DNA of 13,815 bases. Source: an uncultured Oscillospiraceae bacterium. Lineage in GTDB: Bacteria; Bacillota; Clostridia; Oscillospirales; Oscillospiraceae. The translations under genes were made by a program, and so were the position numbers. Below, piece after piece: positions 1-5,461 of the stretch (its first letter is position 1; the number at the start of each line of letters is the position of its first letter). Under the pieces are notes generated by a model. The model searched no databases. It was not told the DNA's origin and worked only from the letters and a program-made list of their open reading frames with translations. The stretch is taken from the NCBI GenBank assembly GCA_947628265.1, contig CANQZF010000022.1, forward strand, positions 1 through 13,815. The letters are read 5' to 3'.

Positions 1-56
1 CCGAAGGCCGCCAGAGGCGCCCCGCCCACACAGTAGCCGCAGTTTTGATCCTTCAT
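1..56 (-). CDS. Partial N-terminus, probable HIT-family protein
   Basis: Only the first 18 codons are inside the window; the gene runs off the left edge. The ATG at 56 follows a GGGAG ribosome site at about 9 nt and lies 14 bp after the stop of the upstream membrane-protein gene, so the two are probably co-transcribed. The N-terminus begins MKDQNCGYC and continues GGAPLAAF. A CxxC pair followed by a small loop and 'L..F' at the extreme N-terminus resembles clostridial histidine-triad (HIT) nucleotide-binding proteins. The HIT assignment rests on memory of that N-terminal pattern; the His-x-His-x-His active site is not visible. The coding start itself is well supported, the family only weakly. 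Confidence 0.5.
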   Translation of the reverse strand, partial: MKDQNCGYCVGGAPLAAF

Positions 57-70
57 TTTCCTGTCTCCCT

Positions 71-388
71 TCATGATTTTTGGTTATTTTTTGGCTCCCT
101 CCGCCGCTTGGGGGGAGTTTTTCGCACGTAGAGCGCCACGGTGATCTCGTGGCCGCAGTTGGGGCAGTTGCAGGTTTTTCGCAGGCCCCGCAGGAGCTTT
201 GTGAGGTCCACCGACATGCCGCACCAGGGACAGCGCAGCCGCAGAAAGCTCCACAGGAAGTAGAGCGCCAGGGCCGCCCCGGACACGGCGAAGCACCAGG
301 GCGCAAACACCCCGGCCACCAGAAACCCGGCGCAGGCGAAAATCAGCAGGTACGCCAGCAGTATATCGAAAAGCCGCACGACCCTCAC
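71..388 (-). CDS. Small membrane protein with C-terminal zinc ribbon
   Basis: A 105-residue protein of unknown function. Residues 5-29 and about 31-50 form two hydrophobic segments, consistent with a membrane hairpin. They are followed by a cytoplasmic-looking domain with CPWC (C53, C56) and CPNC (C75, C78, plus C73), a typical four-cysteine zinc ribbon, and a strongly basic tail (PPKRRREPK). The GTG start at 388 is chosen because a GGGAGGTGA ribosome site lies about 5 nt upstream. It is the first gene downstream of a near-consensus minus-strand promoter and is followed after 14 bp by the probable HIT gene. Zinc-ribbon membrane proteins of this size are common in Firmicutes and lack a clear role; a sensor or scaffold function would be speculation. 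Confidence 0.8.
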   Translation of the reverse strand: MRVVRLFDILLAYLLIFACAGFLVAGVFAPWCFAVSGAALALYFLWSFLRLRCPWCGMSVDLTKLLRGLRKTCNCPNCGHEITVALYVRKTPPKRRREPKNNQKS

Positions 389-421
389 GGCCTCACCTCC
401 CGGAAAGATCTCTCTCCCCCT

Positions 422-450
422 ATTTTAACGGCACTTCCCCGGCAAGTCAA
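422..450 (-). promoter_or_regulatory. Sigma-A promoter for zinc-ribbon/HIT genes
   Basis: Read on the minus strand, TTGACT (445-450) and TAAAAT (422-427) are separated by exactly 17 bp. This is a near-consensus housekeeping promoter, 34 bp upstream of the GTG start of the zinc-ribbon membrane protein. Confidence 0.75.
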
Positions 451-512
451 CAAATTTTTCCCTTTGGGAAAAACCATTTTTTTCGGATTTACACTTCCGT
501 TTGAGGCGGGAA

Positions 513-523
513 TGGTATATACT
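513..523 (+). promoter_or_regulatory. Possible extended -10 for acetyltransferase gene
   Basis: TGGTATATACT contains a TGn extended -10 followed by TATATA/TATACT, about 36-40 bp before the GNAT start codon. The only -35-like hexamer, TTTACA at 488-493, is 22-24 bp away, which is too far for a standard spacer. The call therefore rests on the extended -10 alone. Confidence 0.35.
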
Positions 524-558
524 GAGGAAAACACGAAAGTTAAGGAGCCAAGTACGCC

Positions 559-1116
559 ATGTCTGTCACCCTGCGCCCCGCCCGCCCGGAGGACGCGCCG
601 GAGCTTTTAGCCATCTACGCCCCCTACGTCACGGACACCACCGTGACCTTTGAGTACGACGTCCCCACCGTGGAGGAGTTCGCCGGCCGCATCCGCCGGA
701 TCCTCTCCCGCTACCCCTACCTTGTGGCGGAGGAGGACGGCGTTATCTTGGGCTACGCCTACGCCGCCGCCTTCCGGGAGCGGGTGGCCTATGTCTGGAG
801 CTGCGAGGTCAGCGTCTACGTCCGCATGGACCGCCGCCGGCAGGGCGTGGGCCGCAAGCTCTATACGGAGCTTGAGCGGATCTTGCGCCAGATGAACATC
901 GCCAGCATGGACGCCTGTATCTCCTACCCCAACAAGGGGAGCATCAAATTCCACTCCGACATGGATTTTGAGCGGGTGGCCCGGTTTTCAAAGTGCGCCT
1001 TCAAGCACGGCAAATGGGTGGATGTGGTCTGGATGCAGAAGATCCTGACCGACAGCCCCGACCCGCCCCGGCCCTTCATCCCCTACCCGGAGCTTCCGGG
1101 GCGCGAGGAGGGCTGA
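559..1116 (+). CDS. GNAT N-acetyltransferase, phosphinothricin-acetyltransferase type
   Basis: A 185-residue single-domain GNAT enzyme expected to transfer acetyl from acetyl-CoA to an amino group of a small molecule in the cytoplasm. The N-terminus IYAPYVTDTTVTFEYD matches the pattern of the phosphinothricin/methionine-sulfoximine acetyltransferase group (Pat, MnaT/YncA). The acetyl-CoA pyrophosphate loop is RRRQGVG (about residues 92-98). The segment NKGSIKFHSDMDFERVARF followed by HGKWVDVVWMQK is the usual C-terminal signature of this group. The length is normal apart from a Pro-rich tail of about 20 residues. AAGGAG lies 11 nt before the ATG. The next gene starts 1 bp after the stop, so the two are translationally coupled. 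The natural substrate is unknown; many family members act on amino-acid analogues, not on the herbicide. Confidence 0.88.
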   Translation: MSVTLRPARPEDAPELLAIYAPYVTDTTVTFEYDVPTVEEFAGRIRRILSRYPYLVAEEDGVILGYAYAAAFRERVAYVWSCEVSVYVRMDRRRQGVGRKLYTELERILRQMNIASMDACISYPNKGSIKFHSDMDFERVARFSKCAFKHGKWVDVVWMQKILTDSPDPPRPFIPYPELPGREEG

Positions 1117-1117
1117 C

Positions 1118-1696
1118 ATGGGCAGGATCTTTTGCGTCGCTGGGAAGAGCGGCGCCGGAAAGGACACCTTTTACCGGGCCGTGCTCCAAAAATACGCCGG
1201 GGCCCTGACGCCCGTGGTCCCCTGCACCACCCGCCCCATGCGGGAGGGGGAGGTCAACGGGGAGAACTACTTCTTCGTGACCGAGGCGGAGCTCAAGAGG
1301 CTGGAAGACGAGGGCAAGGTCATTGAAAAGCGGGTCTACAACACCGTCCAGGGGCCCTGGACCTACTTCACCCCCGCCTTTGAGCCGGAAGAGGGAAAAG
1401 ACTACATCCTCATCACCACCCTGGAGGGCATCCGCTCCTTCCTCCGGGTCTTCGGCGACAAGGTGCGCCCCATTTTGCTGACCCTCCCCGACGGCCAGCG
1501 CCTCCACCGGTGCTTAGCGCGGGAGGACGCCCAAAAATCCCCGGACTACGCGGAGCTCTGCCGCCGGTACCTCGCCGACGAGCGGGATTTCTCCCCGGAA
1601 AACCTCCGTTCCATCCCCAACCTCCAAACCCTCGACACCTCCGCCACCGTGGAGGAGACGGTTTCGGCGTGGGAGAGGATATACAAGGAGGGCTGA
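1118..1696 (+). CDS. Guanylate-kinase-like P-loop nucleotide kinase
   Basis: A 192-residue protein of guanylate-kinase fold. The P-loop is GKSGAGKDT (residues 9-17). Next comes the GMP-binding segment CTTRPMREGEVNGENYFF (36-53), close to the TTRxxRxGEvxGxdYxF signature of Gmk. An Asp (D16) stands where Gmk usually has Ser or Gly after the P-loop Lys, and the region 74-84 (YNTVQGPWTYF) replaces the usual Gmk 'xYYGT' segment, so this looks like a divergent paralogue and not the housekeeping GMP kinase. The ATG is 1 bp after the acetyltransferase stop with AGGAGGG just upstream, so expression is coupled to that gene. No clear terminator follows; a repeat-filled region begins directly after the stop. 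Confidence 0.8.
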   Translation: MGRIFCVAGKSGAGKDTFYRAVLQKYAGALTPVVPCTTRPMREGEVNGENYFFVTEAELKRLEDEGKVIEKRVYNTVQGPWTYFTPAFEPEEGKDYILITTLEGIRSFLRVFGDKVRPILLTLPDGQRLHRCLAREDAQKSPDYAELCRRYLADERDFSPENLRSIPNLQTLDTSATVEETVSAWERIYKEG

Positions 1697-1736
1697 AGTC
1701 CGAAAAAAGGTTTGCGGCGAAGCCGCGCGATCAAAA

Positions 1737-1765
1737 GGGCCGCCAAAAGAGGCGGCCCCTACGCG
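1737..1765 (-). repeat. REP-like hairpin 1, GTAGGGG foot
   Basis: GGGCCGCC (1737-1744) and GGCGGCCC (1751-1758) form a perfect 8-bp stem with an AAAAGA loop, followed by CTACGCG. On the minus strand this reads CGTAGGGG then the palindrome, the same GTAG-foot architecture as the two hairpins at 2131-2177 and 2226-2251. Bacterial REP elements (for example in Pseudomonas) likewise have a conserved GTAG-type foot before an imperfect palindrome. Confidence 0.55.
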
Positions 1766-1792
1766 TTTATTTGGGGGTGGGTACGTTGAAAA

Positions 1793-1845
1793 AGCCCCTC
1801 CCTTTGGGAGGGGGTAGGGGGTGGGCCCTCCCGGAGGGAGGGGCT
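1793..1845. repeat. Palindrome with perfect 10-bp ends
   Basis: AGCCCCTCCC (1793-1802) and GGGAGGGGCT (1836-1845) are exact inverted copies. Each arm carries its own small hairpin (CTCCCTTTGGGAG on the left, CCTCCCGGAGGGAGG on the right), and the middle is a G-rich run (GGGGGTAGGGGGTGGG). A related sequence in inverted orientation lies at 2043-2078, on the other side of the 1879-2008 element. Confidence 0.6.
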
Positions 1846-1878
1846 AATGAGATCGCGGCGTAAGCCGCTCCTTATAAA

Positions 1879-2008
1879 AGCCCTCCCCGCAGGGCGGAGA
1901 GGGGTAGGGGTGAGGTGGGAGGCCGAAAGTTTTTGAGTGCTCAGATGAACGCACCTTCTCACCTCATCCGTCGCTGCGCGCCACCTTCCCCGCCCTGCGG
2001 GGAAGGCT
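1879..2008. repeat. MITE-like palindromic element, 130 bp
   Basis: The ends are inverted repeats: 1879-1897 (starting AGCCCTCCCCGC) matches the reverse complement of 1990-2008 at 18 of 19 positions. A second inverted pair lies inside, TGAGGTG (1911-1917) with CACCTCA (1960-1966). There is no open reading frame. TIR-bounded, non-coding palindromes with this AGCC(C/T)TCCCC end and an inner CACCTCATCCGTC motif are, as I recall, frequent between genes in gut Oscillospiraceae. No transposase is visible in this window. Confidence 0.6.
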
Positions 2009-2040
2009 AAAGTGGTTGCGGCCCTCCGGGCCGCAGATTT

Positions 2041-2081
2041 GACTCCCACCCCCAACCCCCTCCCGGAGGGAGGGGAAAACT
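2041..2081. repeat. Inverted copy of the 1793 repeat end
   Basis: On the minus strand 2043-2078 reads CCCCTCCCTCCGGGAGGGGG then TTGGGGGTGGGAG. This parallels the plus-strand text at 1796-1825 (CCCTCCCTTTGGGAGGGGGT, AGGGGGTGGG). The two copies face each other across the 1879-2008 palindrome, so the block looks like one palindromic element inserted inside another. Confidence 0.5.
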
Positions 2082-2130
2082 GGGCGGCGGCCCGTACAGC
2101 GTTGTTCAAGGGTGCGGTAGTTAACGAAGG

Positions 2131-2177
2131 ACGGGCGGGTTACCTATGTTGCTCTTGACATGGAACCCGCCCCTACG
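2131..2177 (-). repeat. REP-like hairpin 2, GTAGGGGC foot
   Basis: GGGCGGGTT (2133-2141) and AACCCGCCC (2164-2172) form a perfect 9-bp stem around a 22-nt loop, followed by the foot CCTACG. On the minus strand it reads CGTAGGGGCGGGTT. It faces REP-like hairpin 3 in inverted orientation, about 50 bp apart, like the paired arrangement in BIMEs. Confidence 0.6.
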
Positions 2178-2225
2178 AGAAATTTGAAAGTTTTCCCGTT
2201 AAACGCAACATTGCCCATTTAACGC

Positions 2226-2251
2226 CGTAGGGGCGGGTCTGGGACCCGCCC
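2226..2251 (+). repeat. REP-like hairpin 3, GTAGGGGC foot
   Basis: CGTAGGGGCGGGTC continues into a palindrome: GGGCGGGTC (2231-2239) and GACCCGCCC (2243-2251) pair perfectly over a 3-nt loop. The foot and the left arm are identical to hairpin 2 over CGTAGGGGCGGGT. Confidence 0.6.
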
Positions 2252-2266
2252 GCCCCCTAATTCAAT

Positions 2267-2441
2267 ATTTTTTGCGGGGCTTTGCCTCGCAAAAAATCCC
2301 TTTTGTCGCCCAAGTGTGCCGCCTTCGGCGGCGCGCGCAGGGCGACGGCAGGAAAAAATCCCTGAATTTAAGCAGAATTCAGGGATTTTTTCCGCACGCA
2401 TCCCCTTGGCATTGAAAGGCCGCTTTGCGGCCTTTCAAGCC
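2267..2441 (+). repeat. Structured intergenic element, copy A (candidate ncRNA)
   Basis: Four hairpins in series. H1: 2267-2280 with 2284-2297 (14 bp, one G-U if read on plus). H2: outer stem GTCGCCC/GGGCGAC (2305-2311, 2340-2346), internal loop AAGTGT / GCGCGCA, inner stem GCCGCC/GGCGGC (2318-2323, 2327-2332). H3: 2351-2368 with 2376-2393, 18 bp perfect. H4: 2412-2423 with 2427-2438. Linkers CCTTTTGTC, GGCAG and ACGCATCCCCTT are shared with copy B at 5462-5640, whereas most stem bases differ and are compensated. GTGTGC (2314-2319) can also pair with GCACGC (2394-2399). Strand assignment is tentative: the wobble pairs in H1 and in the long-range helix are G-U on plus but A-C mismatches on minus. 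It lies just downstream of prfB. No known family is assigned. Confidence 0.7.
2408..2441 (-). terminator. Hairpin after prfB, possible terminator (H4 of element A)
   Basis: GGC-A-TTGAAAGGCCGC pairs with GCGGCCTTTCAA-GCC, giving a 12-bp perfect core that starts 3 nt after the prfB stop codon. The T-run lies inside the stem and not after it, so termination may rely on this hairpin together with H3 (T-rich arm, 2376-2393) further downstream. Confidence 0.45.
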
Positions 2442-2444
2442 AGA

Positions 2445-3554
2445 TTACGCCTCGGCCTTCATGGCCAGGTACGCGTTTATGAAGCCGTCGATGTCGCCGT
2501 CCATGACGGCGGTGATGTTGCCGTTTTCAAAGCCCGTGCGCTGGTCCTTGGCCAGGGTGTAGGGCATGAAGACGTAGCTGCGGATGGCGGAGCCGAAGTC
2601 GATCTTCATCTGCACGCCCTTGATGTCGCTGATCTTCTCCAGGTGCTCCCGCTCCTTGATCTCGGCCAGCTTCGCCCGCAGCATCTCCTTGCAGTTCTCC
2701 AGGTTCTGGAAGTGGCTGCGCTCCACCTGGCTGGAAACCACAATGCCCGTGGGCTTGTGGATGAGGCGCACGGCGGAGCTTGTCTTGTTGACCTTCTGGC
2801 CGCCGGCGCCGGAGGAGCGGTAGACCTGCATCTCGATGTCCTCGTCCCGAAGCTCGATCTCGCTGGTGTCGGTGATCTCCGGCATGACCTCCACCGCCGC
2901 GAAGCTGGTCTGCCGCCGCCCGGAGGCGTCGAAGGGGGAGATGCGCACCAGGCGGTGAACGCCGCTCTCGCTCTTTAAGTAGCCGTAGGCGTTCTCGCCG
3001 TCGATTTTGATGGTGGCGGACTTGATGCCCGCCTCCTCGCCGTCCAGGTAGTCGAGAATGGTATATTTGAAGCCGTGGCGCTCGGCCCAGCGGGTGTACA
3101 TGCGGTAGAGCATCTCCGTCCAGTCCTGGGCCTCGGTGCCGCCGGCGCCGGGGTGGAAGCTCAAAATGGCGTTGGCGCTGTCGTACTCCCCGGAGAGCAT
3201 GGTGGCAAGGCGGGTGGTCTCCAGGTCCTTCTCGAAGGAGGCGTACTCCGCCTCCAGCTCCGGGAGAAGGCTGATGTCGTCCTCCTCGATGGCCATGTCG
3301 CAGAGGGTCGCCAGGTCCTCACAGCGGCTCTCCAGCTTCTGGAAGCTCTCACGCTTGTTTTTCAGCTGCTTTAAGCGCTGGAGGACCTTTTGGGAGTTCT
3401 TCTGGTCGCTCCAGAAGCCGTCGGACTCGGACTCGGCCTGGAGTTTGTCAATCTCGGCGGAGACGTCGTCCAGCTTCAGCGCCCGGCGGACGGTGTCCAG
3501 CTGGGGCTTCAGGCCCGCGATCTTCGTTTTATAATCCTGGTATTCAACTATCAT
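2445..3554 (-). CDS. prfB: Peptide chain release factor 2 (RF2)
   Basis: RF2 recognises UGA and UAA in the ribosomal A site and triggers release of the finished protein. From the ATG the protein has 369 residues (RF2 is usually about 365). Numbered from that ATG, the anticodon-like SPF tripeptide is at 206-208 (RISPFDASGRR), the catalytic GGQ at 251-253 (SGAGGQKVNK), and the family segment SGEYDSANAIL precedes the GAGGTEAQDW motif. The ATG at 3554 is preferred over an in-frame TTG at 3563: the GAAGGA ribosome site abuts that TTG but lies 9 nt before the ATG. The N-terminal region reads through in one frame (LKPQLDTVRRALKLDD), with no CTTTGAC frameshift site. It lies 21 nt downstream of a small ORF with its own ribosome site and probably belongs to the NYN-phosphoesterase transcription unit. 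Confidence 0.96.
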   Translation of the reverse strand: MIVEYQDYKTKIAGLKPQLDTVRRALKLDDVSAEIDKLQAESESDGFWSDQKNSQKVLQRLKQLKNKRESFQKLESRCEDLATLCDMAIEEDDISLLPELEAEYASFEKDLETTRLATMLSGEYDSANAILSFHPGAGGTEAQDWTEMLYRMYTRWAERHGFKYTILDYLDGEEAGIKSATIKIDGENAYGYLKSESGVHRLVRISPFDASGRRQTSFAAVEVMPEITDTSEIELRDEDIEMQVYRSSGAGGQKVNKTSSAVRLIHKPTGIVVSSQVERSHFQNLENCKEMLRAKLAEIKEREHLEKISDIKGVQMKIDFGSAIRSYVFMPYTLAKDQRTGFENGNITAVMDGDIDGFINAYLAMKAEA

Positions 3555-3575
3555 TTCGTTCAATCCTTCGTAAAT

Positions 3576-3665
3576 TTATCTTTCAGAGTGCTTCGGCGCT
3601 TCCCCGCCGAAGATGAGGTCGTCAATATCCGGCTTGGGGGCCGGTTTTTCGGTGGTATCCTTCAT
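3576..3665 (-). CDS. 29-residue small protein upstream of prfB
   Basis: An ORF with an ATG at 3665, a purine-rich ribosome site (AGGGGAAGAG) about 4-10 nt upstream, and a TAA stop 21 nt before the prfB start. The peptide begins MKDTTEKPAPKPDIDD and ends with APKHSER; it is hydrophilic with an acidic/hydrophobic centre (DIDDLIF). The last third of the coding DNA contains a perfect 8-bp inverted repeat (3591-3598 with 3605-3612). It lies 70 nt after the stop of the phosphoesterase gene, with only a weak promoter-like hexamer (TAAGAT at 3702-3707) between. It may be a genuine small protein or a leader ORF that couples translation to prfB. It stops at UAA, so it is not a simple UGA-based RF2 sensor. 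No family recognised. Confidence 0.5.
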   Translation of the reverse strand: MKDTTEKPAPKPDIDDLIFGGEAPKHSER

Positions 3666-3735
3666 ATCTCTTCCCCTCCCCTCAAAAACGATGACCGTAC
3701 CATCTTATGCGGCGGGCGGGGAAAAGATGCCTAAT

Positions 3736-4581
3736 TTACGGATTTTCCGTCTTCAAAACGGCGACGGCCACCTCGGGGTTATTAAAGACCCGGGGCAGTC
3801 CGTGGGACCCGGTAAAGCCCCTGGAGACCAGCATCTGCGTCCCGGCCTCCTCGTAGATCCCCGCGGTGTAGCTGGGGAACCACCCCTGGCCCGGGGCCAC
3901 CAGGCCGTCGGTGAAGGGGAGCCGCACAAGCCCCCCGTGGGCGTGACCGCAGAGCACCGCGTCCACACCGAGCTGCGCCCACATGTGGAGCTTATCGTCC
4001 CGGTGGGCCAGCATCAGGATATATTGGCCGGGGCAGTCCTCCCGAATTTCCTCCACAAGCTGCGCCGGCGTTTTCTGGTCCGCCGGGCCGTTGGGGTCGT
4101 CCACGCCGGCAAGGACGATGGACTCGCCGCCCCGCTCCAGGGTCACATACTCGTTGCGCAGGACCCGGGCGCCCAGCTCCTCCAGGAGGGCGAAGAGCTC
4201 CCTGGGCCAGCCGGAGGCCCACTCGTGGTTGCCGGAGACGTAGTAGACCGGCGCGATCTCCAAAAGGGCGGGGATCAGCTCCCGGACGTAGGGCTCCTGG
4301 CCCTCCCCGTCCACCATGTCGCCGGTGATGACGATGATGTCGGGGGCGGCCTTCGCCACGGCCTCGATGAGCTCCCGGTTGCCCTCTCCGAAGCGCTTGG
4401 CGTGCAGGTCAGAGAGGTGCGCTACGCGAAAGCCCTCAAAGCTCTGGGGCAGCCGGGAGTTTCCCAGCTCGAACGTGTCCGTGACGATCCGGGTGTTGCT
4501 GTCGTAGACGATGACGGCGGCGATGAGGAAGAGCACCAGGAGCGTGAGGAGCCCCCGGCCTCTATGGCGTTTTCTCCCCAT
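3736..4581 (-). CDS. Membrane-anchored calcineurin-like metallophosphoesterase, YkuE/YaeI type
   Basis: 281 residues. A basic N-terminus (MGRKRHRGRG) and one transmembrane segment (about 11-26) anchor it with the enzyme domain outside. The dinuclear metal site is complete: D58 and H60 (HLSDLH), D88 (GDMVD), N118 and H119 (GNHE), H193 (LAHRDD), H213 and H215 (GHAHGG). The family also includes E. coli YaeI, with UDP-diacylglucosamine hydrolase activity, and Bacillus YkuE, of unsettled role; a lipid or cell-wall phosphoester is a reasonable guess at substrate here, but not shown. The ATG is 1 bp after the stop of the NYN gene, with AAGGAAG 6 nt upstream, so the pair is coupled. The end of the gene is followed by the small ORF and prfB. 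Confidence 0.88.
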   Translation of the reverse strand: MGRKRHRGRGLLTLLVLFLIAAVIVYDSNTRIVTDTFELGNSRLPQSFEGFRVAHLSDLHAKRFGEGNRELIEAVAKAAPDIIVITGDMVDGEGQEPYVRELIPALLEIAPVYYVSGNHEWASGWPRELFALLEELGARVLRNEYVTLERGGESIVLAGVDDPNGPADQKTPAQLVEEIREDCPGQYILMLAHRDDKLHMWAQLGVDAVLCGHAHGGLVRLPFTDGLVAPGQGWFPSYTAGIYEEAGTQMLVSRGFTGSHGLPRVFNNPEVAVAVLKTENP

Positions 4582-4582
4582 G

Positions 4583-5356
4583 CTACGCTTCCTTGTCCCG
4601 GACGTAGGGGTGCTTCACGTTGGGGTCGGTGGTCTGGCGGAAGTCCACCTCGAAGCGGTCAATGGACTTGATGAGGGCGGAGAGGGACTTGAAGCCGTAG
4701 TTCCGGCAGTCGAAATCCGGCTTTTTCTTCATGATGAGGTTCCCCAGCTCCCCCATGTAGACGCCGTCCTCCCCCTCCGTGAGGTCCGCCACCGACTGGG
4801 CGATGAGGCGGACGATGGACTTGGGGACCCGGTCCTCCCGGGGCTGTTTTTTCCTGTCCTTGGTGGGCTGGGGCTCCTCCGGCTGGACGGGGGCCTCCCC
4901 CGGCTGCTTGATGTTCTCGATGTAGATGAACTTATCGCAGGCCGCGATGAAGGGCCCGGGCGTCTTGCGCTCGCCGATGCCAAGGACGGTCATGCCCGCC
5001 TCCCGGAGCCGGATGGCCAGACGCGTGAAGTCCGAGTCGGAGGACACCAGCACAAAGCCGTCCACCCGCTCGGTGTAGAGGATGTCCATGGCATCGATGA
5101 TCATGGCGGAGTCCGTGGAGTTCTTGCCGGTGGTGTAGCTGTACTGCTGGATGGGCGTCACGGCGTTTTCCAAAAGCGCCGTCTTCCACCCCTGGATGTA
5201 GGGGCCTGTCCAGTCCCCGTAAATGCGCTTGATGGTGGGGGTGCCGTAGATGGCCACCTCCTGCATGATCCCGGCCAGCGTCCCACGCGGCACATTGTCC
5301 GCGTCAATGAGCACCGCCAGCCGCTTGTTCATAGACAGATCCGGTACGATCGGCAC
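4583..5356 (-). CDS. NYN-domain ribonuclease with OST-HTH/LOTUS-like C-terminal domain
   Basis: 257 residues. Residues 10-147 form a NYN (PIN-like) nuclease domain: LIDADNVP (D18, D20, N21), KNSTDSAMIIDAMD (D82), SSDSDF (D107, D109), the acidic set expected for metal-dependent RNA cleavage. A Pro/Glu/Lys-rich linker (about 150-177) leads to residues 178-250, which have the pattern of an OST-HTH/LOTUS RNA-binding domain (GVYMGELGNLI, GFKSLSALI). The GTG start is supported by GGAGG 7 nt upstream; an internal ATG at residue 9 has no comparable site. It is the first gene after a strong promoter at 5396-5424. The RNA target is unknown. The family (formerly DUF88-like) is widespread in bacteria, and its placement with RF2 suggests, but does not prove, a link to translation or RNA turnover. 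Confidence 0.85.
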   Translation of the reverse strand: MPIVPDLSMNKRLAVLIDADNVPRGTLAGIMQEVAIYGTPTIKRIYGDWTGPYIQGWKTALLENAVTPIQQYSYTTGKNSTDSAMIIDAMDILYTERVDGFVLVSSDSDFTRLAIRLREAGMTVLGIGERKTPGPFIAACDKFIYIENIKQPGEAPVQPEEPQPTKDRKKQPREDRVPKSIVRLIAQSVADLTEGEDGVYMGELGNLIMKKKPDFDCRNYGFKSLSALIKSIDRFEVDFRQTTDPNVKHPYVRDKEA

Positions 5357-5395
5357 CTTCCCGCCTCCTTTCGTGTTGTATAGTCAATTAAAATA

Positions 5396-5424
5396 AGTAT
5401 ACCATAGTTTCCCCACCATTTCAA
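5396..5424 (-). promoter_or_regulatory. Sigma-A promoter of NYN-phosphoesterase-prfB unit
   Basis: On the minus strand TTGAAA (5419-5424), 17 bp, then TATACT (5396-5401), preceded by TGG to make an extended -10. It lies about 40 bp before the GTG of the NYN gene and 38 bp from the H1 end of structured element B. Confidence 0.8.
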
Positions 5425-5461
5425 CCCCGGAACCTAACACGACAAAAAACTCATTATTTAA

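Larger units (their letters stand above)
1697..2444. other. Gene-free, palindrome-rich intergenic island
   Basis: About 750 bp lie between two convergent genes (gmk-like on plus, prfB on minus) and hold no credible coding region. The region is dense with inverted repeats: a small GCGGC/GCCGC hairpin at 1714-1726, three REP-like hairpins, a nested MITE-like palindrome, a perfect 8-bp hairpin at 2017-2035 and structured element A. Reading frames crossing it translate to low-complexity Pro/Arg/Gly strings and lack ribosome sites. Confidence 0.8.

Noticed and set aside
2351..2393. Element A H3 as a simple bidirectional terminator only
   Set aside because: It could terminate transcription, but the same hairpin appears in B with compensated changes and the same flanking linkers, so a lone terminator does not explain it.
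1759..2401. Coding frames of 60-116 residues in the intergenic island
   Set aside because: They run across palindromic repeats, have no ribosome sites, and their translations are artefacts of GC-rich repeats.
3555..3563. TTG start for prfB (three more residues)
   Set aside because: The GAAGGA ribosome site touches this TTG, which leaves no spacing, while it is 9 nt before the ATG at 3554.
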